Source: Labilithrix sp.
GTDB lineage: Bacteria > Myxococcota_A > Polyangia > Polyangiales > Polyangiaceae
Length of the DNA: 64,000 nt
NCBI GenBank assembly: GCA_019637175.1
Contig: JAHBWD010000002.1
Span: 124,001-188,000, forward strand
Direction of reading: 5' to 3'
In this document: piece after piece, positions 56,476-64,000 of the stretch
Layout: every line of letters starts with the position of its first letter
Position numbering within the stretch: position 1 is the first letter of the stretch
Notes under the pieces: model-generated
Told to the model about the DNA's origin: nothing
What the model saw: the letters and a program-made list of their open reading frames with translations, nothing else
Databases searched by the model: none
Position numbers and translations under genes: made by a program

Positions 56476-57713
56476 GGCGTCGTCCTCCCGAACGCGTACG
56501 AGACGCGCGTGAGGGCGTGGAGCGCGCCGCGGTACTCGGCGCCCGCGGCCGAGAGGTGCGTGCCCCACGATCCCTCGACGCCGGTCGCGATCTCCCAGCC
56601 GGACGGCGACGACCACGCGAGCGCGCCGAGCGCCCACGGCCAGAGCGATCCGCGCCCGCGCGGCTCGTCGGGTCGCACGAGCTCGAGCTCGGTCGCGACG
56701 CGGAACGCAGCGGTGATCGGGATCGCGACGCTCGCGCGCACGCCGATCCATCGCGCGCCGTGGAAGTCGACGCGACGCGCTTCCACGCCGATCGCGCCGT
56801 CCCACGCGTCGTCGAGCGAGAGCGTCGCGCGCCCGAGCGCTTGGCCGCCGGCCTCACCTCCTTGGACCTGCACGCTGCCGGTCGTGACGAGCTCGAGCCG
56901 CGGCGCCGCGCGCCAGCGGAACGTCGCGCCCGTGCTGGTCGCGGCGAAGTCGCCGAGCACCGAGAAGAGCGACGTGCTCGGCAAGAGGCGCCCGGGCGAT
57001 CGATGCGTCGTGAAGAGCTCGCCGCGCATGTCGTCGTTCTGGACGCTGATCGACGCGAGGGCGTCGGCGGGCCCGGGCGTGACGATGTCGAAGCTCGATC
57101 GCGCGACGGCGGTGAGCCACGGCGACGGCGTGAGCGCGAAGTCGAGCCCGACCTCTTCGTCGTCTCGCTCGGCAGCGCGACGCCGCATCGCGTACGATCC
57201 GCCGAAGGCGGCGACGTCACCGATCGACTGGCCGAGCCTCCCGCCGGCGGCGGCGTCGAAGGTGCGATAGTCGAAGCGCCGCGCGACCGGAAAGCCGCCG
57301 AACGCCTCGAGCGTCGTCCCGCCGAACACACGTCCGAGCGCGCGCACGCCGTCGATGTGGACGGGACGGATCGCGCCCATCGAGACGACCATGCGCCCGA
57401 AGCGCGCTTCGGATCCGCTCGCGGCGTCGCGCGCGCGAACCGACAGCGTGAGGACGTCGCCGGCCGGGAACGCCGCGTCCCCGCTCGCCCCCATCACGCC
57501 GAGCCACGTGACGGTCTCGACGTCGAGCCACGGCCGCGCGCGGTCTTCGCCGCGCAGCATCACGAGCCCGACGGGCGATCGCGTCTGCGCGAGCGCGTCG
57601 CCGCGGAGGCGGAGCGCGGAGGGAGGCTCGTCGGCCTTCGCCGCTCGCGGGAGGCCGAGGAGCAGGAGGCACGCCAGCGCGGCGTCGATCTTGCTCCGGG
57701 ACGGGAAGGACAT
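56472..57713 (-). CDS. Outer-membrane beta-barrel of a porin-cytochrome conduit
   Basis: 413 residues with signal peptide LACLLLLGLPRAAKAD. No CxxCH. The body shows 18-20 alternating amphipathic strands (RFDYRTFDAAAGGRLGQ, LELVTTGSVQVQGGE, AFRVATELELVRP) and ends ALTRVSYAFGRTTP. Its place at the head of a cytochrome operon, coupled by overlaps, supports the porin role known from MtrB and OmbB, although there is no sequence identity I can claim. Its ATG overlaps the ATG of the divergent NapC/NirT gene. Confidence 0.75.
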   Translation of the reverse strand: MSFPSRSKIDAALACLLLLGLPRAAKADEPPSALRLRGDALAQTRSPVGLVMLRGEDRARPWLDVETVTWLGVMGASGDAAFPAGDVLTLSVRARDAASGSEARFGRMVVSMGAIRPVHIDGVRALGRVFGGTTLEAFGGFPVARRFDYRTFDAAAGGRLGQSIGDVAAFGGSYAMRRRAAERDDEEVGLDFALTPSPWLTAVARSSFDIVTPGPADALASISVQNDDMRGELFTTHRSPGRLLPSTSLFSVLGDFAATSTGATFRWRAAPRLELVTTGSVQVQGGEAGGQALGRATLSLDDAWDGAIGVEARRVDFHGARWIGVRASVAIPITAAFRVATELELVRPDEPRGRGSLWPWALGALAWSSPSGWEIATGVEGSWGTHLSAAGAEYRGALHALTRVSYAFGRTTP

Positions 57714-58353
57714 GAACGGCGAAGAGATCGGATGGATGGGTTGGGCGTCGATCGCGAGCGCCGGTCTTGCGTCGCTGATCCTCCTCATGCATCTGCTGCG
57801 CCCGCCGCGCGCCGCTTCGTCGGCGAAGCTCTGGCTCCTCTTCGGGTTGGGTGTGCTCCCCATCGCGTCGGCGGGGAGCGCCAACGTGAGCGGCTTCTCG
57901 GCGACGCAGTCGCGCAAGTTTTGCGGCTCGTGCCACGTGATGGAGCCTCACGCGAAAGACTCGGAGGATCCCTCGAGCAGCTCGCTCGCCGCGATCCATG
58001 CGCGCAACGAGAGCTTCGGTCACGACAATTGCTACACGTGCCACAAGGACTACGGCATGTACGGCTACGTCTTCACGAAGATCGGCGGCATGGGGCACGT
58101 CTACTACTACCTCACGGAGTACAAGGACACGCCGCTCGAGGAGGCGAAGCGCTCGATCCGCATCCGCAAGCCGCTGCCGAACGCGAACTGCACCGGCTGC
58201 CACACCACGACCGCGCCTCGATGGCTCGCGATCGGCGACCACGCGGCGACGCTCGAGGACGTTCGGAGCGGCAAGACGAGCTGCGCCAGCGCGGGCTGCC
58301 ACGGCTTCGCTCACCCCATCACGAAGAGCCCGGGCGAAGGCGGTGGGCCGTGA
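57712..58353 (+). CDS. NapC/NirT-family tetrahaem quinol dehydrogenase
   Basis: 213 residues. Two N-terminal hydrophobic segments (about 8-28 and 40-57) are followed by haem sites FCGSCH, CYTCH, CTGCH and the unusual CASAGCH (CxxxxCH). Members such as CymA and NrfH oxidise menaquinol and hand electrons to periplasmic cytochromes. Here the natural acceptor is the divergent about 25-haem protein. An internal ATG at 57736 is an alternative start if the CATG overlap is not real. Confidence 0.85.
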   Translation: MNGEEIGWMGWASIASAGLASLILLMHLLRPPRAASSAKLWLLFGLGVLPIASAGSANVSGFSATQSRKFCGSCHVMEPHAKDSEDPSSSSLAAIHARNESFGHDNCYTCHKDYGMYGYVFTKIGGMGHVYYYLTEYKDTPLEEAKRSIRIRKPLPNANCTGCHTTTAPRWLAIGDHAATLEDVRSGKTSCASAGCHGFAHPITKSPGEGGGP

Positions 58354-58577
58354 AGTGGCGTCCCGTGGAGAGCGCCGCGCTCTTGCGCGTCGCGTGCGGC
58401 CTCGGGCTCGTCGGGCTCGCGCTCATGGTCTGGTCGATCGTGGATCGAACGGTGTGGCCCGTGCTGGTCGCGCTCTCGGTCGGCCAGGCCGTGGGGACGC
58501 TGTCGTTCTTGCTCTACCTCGTCGTCGTCGTGCGCGATCTCGGCGTCATGACGCGCCTCGGTCGCGGCCCCAAGTGA
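58350..58577 (+). CDS. Small two-helix membrane protein
   Basis: 75 residues from GTG 58350 overlapping the previous TGA (GTGA). Two membrane helices (VACGLGLVGLALMVWSIV, WPVLVALSVGQAVGTLSFLLY). Probably a small subunit or assembly factor for the quinol dehydrogenase; not recognised. Confidence 0.65.
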   Translation: MKWRPVESAALLRVACGLGLVGLALMVWSIVDRTVWPVLVALSVGQAVGTLSFLLYLVVVVRDLGVMTRLGRGPK

Positions 58578-58622
58578 CCGGCGCAAGCGCTGCGCGCCCG
58601 CGCAAAAGGTGCACCCGCGGGA

Positions 58623-59639
58623 TCACTTGGCGACGAGCACGATGACGTCGTCGTTCTCGCGACCGAAGCGCGTCACGATCCCCTGCGCGATCACGATCGG
58701 ATGCTCGCGGAGCAAGTCGAGATCGTCCTCGACGGCGAAGCGGCTGGAGACGCCGTCGGAGGCCATGATCAGCACGTCGTCGGTGCGGAGCGGCGCGCTC
58801 TCGACCTTGAGCTTCGCGACGGCGGCGCCGGCGCCGAGCACGGCGGACGATCCACCGAAGCGCCGCGCCGCGCGCGGCGCGCACATCTGAACGGCGACGT
58901 TGCCGACGGAGACGGCTTCGAAGACGCCTTCGACCTCGCCGAGCCTCGCGACGGCCATCACGGCGCCGCGCGTCGGCCCGAGCGCGCCGTGACACGCATG
59001 GAGGATGTCGGCCGGCGACGTCGAACGCTCCGCATGGAAGACGGCGCACGCCGCCGACGAGGCCTCGCGCGCGGGCTGCCCGTGCCCGAGGCCGTCGCAG
59101 ACCGTCACGACGAGCGCGTCTTCCGTCCTGCGAAAGCCCGCGTGGTCGCCGCTGCGCGGCTCGCCGGCGAAGGGCCTACCGTAAACGCCCACTTGCCGAC
59201 GACGCGGCGCTTCACGCGGCAGGACGCGCGCCCAGACGGCGGTGCCCTCGCCGACACGCACGTCGTAGTCGACCTCGCTCGCGTTCTCGCCCACGCTCGC
59301 GAGGCCCACGCCGAGGCTCCCGTGGATTCGCGGCGTGCCTTCGAGCGCGCGCGCCGGATCGACGATGCCTCCTCCGCGATCGACGGCGACGATCTCGAGC
59401 CCTCGATGCGCGCCGCGATCGACGCGTCGCACCGCGATCCGACCGCGGTGCGCGTGACGAAGCTGGTTACGCCCGAGCTCCGTCGCGACGAGCGCCGCGC
59501 GCGCGGCGATCTCGGCGTCGATGCCCGCCTCGCCCGCGACGTCGCGCACGCGATCGCGGACGAGCGAGAGCGAGGCTTCGTCGCGCACTTCGATCGCGTC
59601 GGCGTCGGGGAGCCATTCGTCGATCAAAAGCGCTTCCAC
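58623..59639 (-). CDS. Anti-sigma ATPase-PP2C phosphatase fusion (RsbT/RsbW-like + RsbX-like)
   Basis: 338 residues from GTG 59639, inside the end of rsbT (16-base overlap). Residues 1-140 are a GHKL ATPase domain (AALVATELGRNQLRHA N-box, AVDRGGGIVD). Residues 150-338 are a SpoIIE/RsbX-type phosphatase (VTVCDGLGHGQPAREAS, LIMASDGVS). In Bacillus RsbX resets the stressosome by dephosphorylating RsbS and RsbR. The fused ATPase domain may be a second switch kinase. Confidence 0.85.
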   Translation of the reverse strand: MEALLIDEWLPDADAIEVRDEASLSLVRDRVRDVAGEAGIDAEIAARAALVATELGRNQLRHAHRGRIAVRRVDRGAHRGLEIVAVDRGGGIVDPARALEGTPRIHGSLGVGLASVGENASEVDYDVRVGEGTAVWARVLPREAPRRRQVGVYGRPFAGEPRSGDHAGFRRTEDALVVTVCDGLGHGQPAREASSAACAVFHAERSTSPADILHACHGALGPTRGAVMAVARLGEVEGVFEAVSVGNVAVQMCAPRAARRFGGSSAVLGAGAAVAKLKVESAPLRTDDVLIMASDGVSSRFAVEDDLDLLREHPIVIAQGIVTRFGRENDDVIVLVAK

Positions 59640-60037
59640 TTGAGCACCGTCACCTTCGTGCCTTCGCCGGGCTTCGACTCGATGTCGAAGACGTCGACCA
59701 GCCGGCGGCTCCCCGACACGCCGAGGCCCATCGACCGAGCCGTGCTGTAGCCGCCGGCGAGGACGCGCGCGATGTCGCTGATCCCCGGCCCCTGATCCTC
59801 GAAGACGATGCGAACGCCGATATGAACGCCGTCGGACACTTCTTCGATCCAAGCAACGCCCTTGCCAGCGTGCACGATGACGTTGCGCGCGAGCTCCGAC
59901 GTGGCGGTCGTGATCGCGGCGGTCGCGAACGTGTCGAACTTGCGCATCTCGGCGATGTCGCGGACGCGCCTGCGGACGGCGATGATGTCGTCCTCCGTGT
60001 CGAGCTTCATCTCGTGCCTCGCGAGCACCGTCTCCAC
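59624..60037 (-). CDS. rsbT: Stressosome switch kinase RsbT
   Basis: 137 residues. GHKL fold with SELARNVIVHAGKG (N-box), FEDQGPGISD (G1) and SMGLGVSGSRRLVD (G2). RsbT is held by the stressosome and on signal phosphorylates RsbR and RsbS, then leaves to act on downstream effectors. Twelve bases after rsbS. Confidence 0.93.
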   Translation of the reverse strand: METVLARHEMKLDTEDDIIAVRRRVRDIAEMRKFDTFATAAITTATSELARNVIVHAGKGVAWIEEVSDGVHIGVRIVFEDQGPGISDIARVLAGGYSTARSMGLGVSGSRRLVDVFDIESKPGEGTKVTVLKWKRF

Positions 60038-60049
60038 TGGTCGAGGCCC

Positions 60050-60418
60050 TCAGCGCTTCGGGAGGACGTGGCCCAGGAGCGCCAGGCCGTCGTCGAGGTT
60101 GAGCGCCGTCTTGACCCCCTCCATCGCGTAGCCCATGCGGACCAGCGTGGCCGCGACCTCGGGCCTCATGCCGACGAGGACGGTGGAGGTTCCCATGAGC
60201 CGCGCCATGCGGCCCGTCTCGGCGAGGATCCGCGCGACGTAGCTGTCGACCATGTCGAGGCCGCTGATGTCGATGACGAGTCCGGTGTCGCCGCCCTTCT
60301 CGATCGCCGTCAGCACGTCGGCCTGAAAGGCTTCGGCCACCGCGTCGCGGAGCTCGATGTGAACCGTGACGAGCAGCGTCGGCCCGATGCGCAGGATCGG
60401 GATCTGACCGCGCATCAT
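60050..60418 (-). CDS. rsbS: Stressosome scaffold RsbS (STAS)
   Basis: 122 residues, single STAS domain. VIDISGLDMVDSYVAR carries S59, the residue phosphorylated by RsbT. ATG 60418 overlaps the rsbR stop (ATGA). Forms the stressosome core with RsbR. Confidence 0.92.
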   Translation of the reverse strand: MMRGQIPILRIGPTLLVTVHIELRDAVAEAFQADVLTAIEKGGDTGLVIDISGLDMVDSYVARILAETGRMARLMGTSTVLVGMRPEVAATLVRMGYAMEGVKTALNLDDGLALLGHVLPKR

Positions 60419-61365
60419 GGAGCCCCGACGCGGACCGGCTTGTCGCTGATGACCTTGCCGACCATGCCGAGCGCGAGCTCGATGCCGTCGCTCAAGCGGC
60501 TGACGGTGTGCATCGCGGAGACGTCGACGCCGAGCTGCACCATCGTGCGCGCGACCTGCGCGGTGATCCCCGTGAGGATCGTGTCGGCGCCGAGCAGGCG
60601 CACCGCCGCCGTCGTCTTCAAGAGGTGATCGGCGACGCGCGTGTCGACGACGGGCACGCCGGCGATGTCGATGATGATGCATCGCGCCTGCGCGTCGACG
60701 ATGTGGAGGAGCACGCTCTCCATGACCTGATGCGCGCGATGGCTGTCGATCGCGCCGACGAGCGGAAGCAGCAGCACGCGCTCGTAGACGCGAATGACGG
60801 GCGTCGAGAGCTCGCGGATCGCCGCCTGATGACGGCCGAGCGCCTCCAAGTTTGCGGCGATGTACGTGTCGATCGCCAGGGCGACGTCGAAGAAGACGAT
60901 CCGCTGGATGCTGCCGAACGCCGCGCGCACGGCGGCCTCCTCGCGCAGCTCCTGGTAGAGGCGATCGAGGATGAGCTGGAGGTACTGGCGGTAGGCGCCG
61001 AGGTACCACTTGGGCGACAGGCCGATCCGCTCGTGCATCGCGCCGACGCGGAGGCGGTCTTCGACGTAGGAGAGATCGCAGCGCCCGGAGAAGAGGCCGA
61101 GGAAGTACTCCTTCTGCGTGCGCTTCACGCGCCGCACGAGGGCGTCGTCGGGGAAGAACTTCTTCGTCTCCGGATGTCCGAGCAAGAGCGCGTAGAAGTC
61201 TTCGACGACCGCGTCGGTCACCTTCTCGGCGAACGGCCGGAGGGAGGCGAGCCGCGCGAGATCTTCGTCGGTCAACGTGAAGAACGCGCGTCGACTGCGA
61301 AGCTCCGCTTCGTCGAGCTTCAAGATCGACATGTACTTACGGTGATCCATCGCGCCCGAGCTCAT
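60415..61365 (-). CDS. rsbR: Globin-coupled stressosome sensor RsbR
   Basis: 316 residues from ATG 61365 (CGAGG upstream). The N-terminal 150 residues are a globin-sensor domain: FTLTDEDLARLASLRPFAEK, HPETKKFF, GAMHERIGLSPKWYLGAYRQY, with proximal His H111 in the diagnostic H..IGL context. The C-terminal STAS domain has IIIDIAGVPVVDTRVADHLL with T242 at the phosphorylation site. A haem-bound O2 (or NO/CO) sensor for the stressosome is the natural reading, known from Vibrio-type RsbR. Confidence 0.9.
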   Translation of the reverse strand: MSSGAMDHRKYMSILKLDEAELRSRRAFFTLTDEDLARLASLRPFAEKVTDAVVEDFYALLLGHPETKKFFPDDALVRRVKRTQKEYFLGLFSGRCDLSYVEDRLRVGAMHERIGLSPKWYLGAYRQYLQLILDRLYQELREEAAVRAAFGSIQRIVFFDVALAIDTYIAANLEALGRHQAAIRELSTPVIRVYERVLLLPLVGAIDSHRAHQVMESVLLHIVDAQARCIIIDIAGVPVVDTRVADHLLKTTAAVRLLGADTILTGITAQVARTMVQLGVDVSAMHTVSRLSDGIELALGMVGKVISDKPVRVGAP

Positions 61366-61441
61366 GGTCGAACCTCGTAACCTCTCCGCGCGGAAATGGG
61401 AGCCCTTGACCCTCGCACGATGAATCCACATACCATGCCGC

Positions 61442-62638
61442 GTGGCCGAGAGAGCGACCGATACGCTCGTGCGCTTCGCGCGCATCGTCTCCGACGCGGC
61501 GGCATCGGAGGAGATGATGCCTCGCCTCTGCGAGGCGCTCGTCGAGCACGTCTCGGCCGACGGGATCGCCGTCGTGGTGCTCGAGCCGTCCGGCGGAGCG
61601 CGCCTCGCCGCCGAGCACGGCCTGCCCGAGGGCGCGCGGAGCGTCTCGTTCGAGCCCGACGACATCGGCGCCGACCTCGGCCGGCAGATCCTCGGCGCCG
61701 CCGAGGGCGCGTTCGCGTGCGAGCGCACGAGGCCTCTCGTCGCCGGCGGCGGCCTCTTCGGCGCCGTCGTGATGCTCTTCCGAAGCGCCGCGGGCCCTCC
61801 TGAGGAGAGCCTCTTGCTCGCCGAGGGCCTCGTCGATCTCGCCGCGATCGCGCTCGGATCGGCGATCCACGTCGCCCAGCTCGAGAAGCAGTTCACCGAT
61901 CTGCGCACGTCTCAAGAGCTCCTCGCCCGAACCGAGAAGCTCCGCGCGCTCGGCCAGATGGCCGCGGGCGTATCGCATGATCTCAAGAACATCTTGAACC
62001 CGCTCTCGCTCCACCTCCAGATCATCCAGCGCGCGCTCGACAAGGGGAAGATCGACGACGTCAAAGAGAGCATCCCGGAGATGAAGCAGGTGCTCGTCCG
62101 CGGCCTCGAGACGCTCGAGCGCCTGCGCGACTACAGCCGCCAATCGAAGGAGAGCAAGACCGAGCTCGTGGAGCTCGACGTGCTCGCGCGCGAGGCGGCC
62201 AAGATCGCCAAGCCGCGCATGGCGTCTTCCGGAGGCGGGCGCGTCGTCACGATCCGCGAGGAGCTCACGGGTCCGCCCGCCGTCATGGCGATGAGCGGCG
62301 AGGTGGTGAGCGCGCTCGTCAACCTCGTCGTCAACGCGATCGACGCGCTCGGCGGCAAGGGCACGATCACGCTGCGCAGCGGCGAGCACGACGGCGGGAG
62401 CTGGGTCGCGGTCGAAGACGACGGGCCAGGGATGCCGAAGGAGGTCGAGCAGAAGATCTTCGAGCCCTTCTTCACCACGAAAGGCAGCGAGGGAACGGGC
62501 CTCGGCCTCGCGATGGTCTATGCCACGATGCAGCGGCACGGCGGCACGATCACGCTCGACACGGCGCCCGGCGAAGGCACGCGCATCCGCCTTTGGTTTC
62601 CGCCGCCGAGCCCCGCGTCCGCGGGCCATCGCCTATGA
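61442..62638 (+). CDS. GAF-domain sensor histidine kinase
   Basis: 398 residues from GTG 61442. GAF-like sensor (about 10-145), then HisKA with GVSHDLKNILNPLSLH (SHDLKN box), then HATPase_c with VNLVVNAIDALG, EDDGPGMP and GTGLGLAMVY. No membrane helix, so cytoplasmic. It is divergent from the stressosome operon with 76 bases between starts. No response regulator gene is adjacent, and it may be an output of the stressosome, as two-component partners are in Vibrio. Confidence 0.9.
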   Translation: MAERATDTLVRFARIVSDAAASEEMMPRLCEALVEHVSADGIAVVVLEPSGGARLAAEHGLPEGARSVSFEPDDIGADLGRQILGAAEGAFACERTRPLVAGGGLFGAVVMLFRSAAGPPEESLLLAEGLVDLAAIALGSAIHVAQLEKQFTDLRTSQELLARTEKLRALGQMAAGVSHDLKNILNPLSLHLQIIQRALDKGKIDDVKESIPEMKQVLVRGLETLERLRDYSRQSKESKTELVELDVLAREAAKIAKPRMASSGGGRVVTIREELTGPPAVMAMSGEVVSALVNLVVNAIDALGGKGTITLRSGEHDGGSWVAVEDDGPGMPKEVEQKIFEPFFTTKGSEGTGLGLAMVYATMQRHGGTITLDTAPGEGTRIRLWFPPPSPASAGHRL

Positions 62639-63094
62639 AGCGCGGCGCACGGCGGCCTTGGCCGCGCAGATCTCGGCGACCATCCGGCACGCGTCGGTGA
62701 CGGTGAAGACGCCGACGACGCGCTGTCGCTCGATCACGACGGCGCAGCCGAGCTTGCGCGTGGCCATCGTCGCCGCGACCTCGGCCACGAGCGCACCCGG
62801 CGCGACGGCGAAGGCGTCGACGCTCATCGCGTCGTCGACCGTGTCTTTCTCGAGATCGACGCCCGCGATCGTCTCGAGGAAGTAGAGATCGCGCTGGGAG
62901 AGCAGGCCGACGAGGCGACCGCGCTCGAGCACGGGCAAGTGACGCACGTCGTGATCGCGCATCATCTTGTGCGCCGTCGCGAGCGTCTGGTCGCGTCCGA
63001 TGGTCAACGGTTGAGGCGTCATGACGTCTTGCATGGTGATCGTCACGGGCCGCCGGGGGCTGGTCTTCGTGGTTCGCGCTCGGTTGGTCGCCAT
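62633..63094 (-). CDS. CBS-domain-pair protein (second paralogue)
   Basis: 153 residues from ATG 63094. Two CBS domains almost identical to the protein at 48.5 kb (TPQPLTIGRDQTLATAH, DDAMSVDAFAV, KLGCAVVIE). Its stop overlaps the end of the convergent kinase by six bases. Confidence 0.88.
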   Translation of the reverse strand: MATNRARTTKTSPRRPVTITMQDVMTPQPLTIGRDQTLATAHKMMRDHDVRHLPVLERGRLVGLLSQRDLYFLETIAGVDLEKDTVDDAMSVDAFAVAPGALVAEVAATMATRKLGCAVVIERQRVVGVFTVTDACRMVAEICAAKAAVRRAS

Positions 63095-63294
63095 GGTCGC
63101 GACGGTTAGCAATTGTCCGGCCATGCGCGAGCGCCTCACGGAGCGCGATCGTGGCGTGCGTGCGCGCAGCGCGCGAGGCGCGGAGCGTGCGCCTGCGCGC
63201 AAAAGGTGCAGGCGCGCAGACACGAAACGTCGCGCAAGACGCGCGCGGCGGTGAGGCACAGGCCATGCACACGCTCGCGGCAGGAGAACGAACC

Positions 63295-63921
63295 ATGACC
63301 GCTCGCATCGTCATTCTGGCCGCCGTCGACGACACGCCCGTCTCGGACGACGTGGTGTACACCGCGGCGACGCTCGGACGTACGCTCGCGGGAGCCGAGC
63401 TCCACCTGGTGAACGTGGTCGAGCCGCTCGCGCGCGAAGGTGAGAACGTCCCCGCGATCCCGACGCCCACGGACCAGCTCGAGACGGCGCGCGTGCTCAT
63501 CGAGAAGGTGCGCGAGCGGGCTCGCGAGATGTTCCCGGGGCGCATCGTGGGTCACCTCGCGGCCGGCATGCCGTGGCGCGAGATCGTGCAGCTGGCGACG
63601 AACCTGAAGGCGGATCTCGTCGTCCTCGGCAATCATCGCCGCGGCCGCATCGAGCGCTGGTTCATCGGCTCGGTCTGCGAGCAGGTGCTCCGCAAGGCGC
63701 CTTGCGCCGTGCTGGTCGCGAAGCCGCGAGAGCCGGAGCACCCGGCGATCCCGGAGATCGAGCCGCCCTGCGCCGATTGCCTCGCGGTGCAGCGGGAGAG
63801 CGGCGGGCAGCAGCTCTGGTGCAACGCGCACACGCGAAACGCGTCGCGCTCGGCGCACCTGCACTACGCGTCGCCGCCGTCGTTCGGCGTCGGATCGATG
63901 CTCCTCCGCCCCGAAGGGTGA
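63295..63921 (+). CDS. Universal stress protein with C-terminal Cys/His extension
   Basis: 208 residues from ATG 63295, with AGGAGA eight bases upstream; the frame could start at 63265. UspA fold with LAAVDDTPVSDD and the nucleotide loop LGNHRRGRIERWFIGSV, a near-fit to G-2x-G-9x-G(S/T). After residue 150 comes a 60-residue tail with CADCLAVQRES and CNAH, a possible metal site beyond the normal USP length. The CBS/USP pairing fits energy-stress sensing. Confidence 0.85.
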   Translation: MTARIVILAAVDDTPVSDDVVYTAATLGRTLAGAELHLVNVVEPLAREGENVPAIPTPTDQLETARVLIEKVRERAREMFPGRIVGHLAAGMPWREIVQLATNLKADLVVLGNHRRGRIERWFIGSVCEQVLRKAPCAVLVAKPREPEHPAIPEIEPPCADCLAVQRESGGQQLWCNAHTRNASRSAHLHYASPPSFGVGSMLLRPEG

Positions 63922-64000
63922 GCGCTTCGATCGCACGAAGCTTCCAGGGTCCGCGATCGATGAGTCGCGCGGCGCACCTCGAGCATCCCATCCTGCGCCT

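Overview
The window looks like a chromosomal piece of a high-GC myxobacterium (Myxococcota, Polyangiales-like). The evidence is very GC-rich codon use with many GTG/TTG starts, Ser/Thr protein kinases, PilZ proteins, many short lipoproteins with Ser/Gly- or Asp/Gly-rich linkers, thrombospondin type 3 repeats and a large set of multihaem cytochromes. No lineage marker such as rRNA is present, so this placement is inference.

Layout. 1-11.8 kb is ordinary chromosome: a large metzincin-type protease (cut by the left edge), a phosphomannomutase/phosphoglucomutase, PrmC, a membrane metallophosphoesterase, a TPR/PEGA protein, a GH113-like glycosidase and a polysaccharide deacetylase. 11.8-13.3 kb is a repeat-rich cassette. 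Two copies of one unit face each other tail to tail. Each unit has a GCGCAAC-type tandem array, then a conserved three-way-junction palindrome, then a four-helix-bundle (S23/IVP family) gene. One gene is intact and the other is decayed. 13.3-34.5 kb holds lipoproteins, a TlpA-like redoxin, HflX, a B12-type radical SAM protein, an amidohydrolase with TSP3 repeats, an HD-domain protein, a Sel1-like lipoprotein, a Ser/Thr kinase, a SirB1-like protein, a deoxyhypusine-synthase-like enzyme with a basic tail, PilZ proteins and an MBL hydrolase.

34.5-40 kb is an accessory zone. A tRNA-Gln(UUG) is followed by a broken tyrosine recombinase and the junction of a broken IS21-family element. After these come a membrane protein, a YgiT/MqsA-like Zn-finger-HTH gene with a small unknown partner and its own AT-rich promoter, a small ATPase, short unknown genes and a decayed copy of an RRM gene with its structured leader. 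40-51 kb holds a GAF protein, a very large CheB-CheR-PAS-histidine kinase-receiver hybrid, the intact RRM gene with the same leader, a Nudix-hemerythrin fusion, a GST, a CBS protein, a split YeeE/YedE transporter and a PNPOx-like protein.

51-58.6 kb is an electron-transfer island. It has two multihaem lipoproteins (one with a collagen-like linker), an operon encoding an outer-membrane beta-barrel, a 13-haem lipoprotein and an about 25-haem cytochrome, and, divergently, a NapC/NirT-type tetrahaem quinol dehydrogenase with a small membrane partner. Together these can form a route from the quinone pool across the periplasm and outer membrane. 58.6-61.4 kb is a stressosome operon: globin-coupled RsbR, RsbS, RsbT and an ATPase-PP2C fusion, suggesting oxygen, NO or redox sensing next to the respiratory genes. 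A divergent GAF histidine kinase, a second CBS protein and a universal stress protein close the window. The last 79 bases hold nothing I can call.
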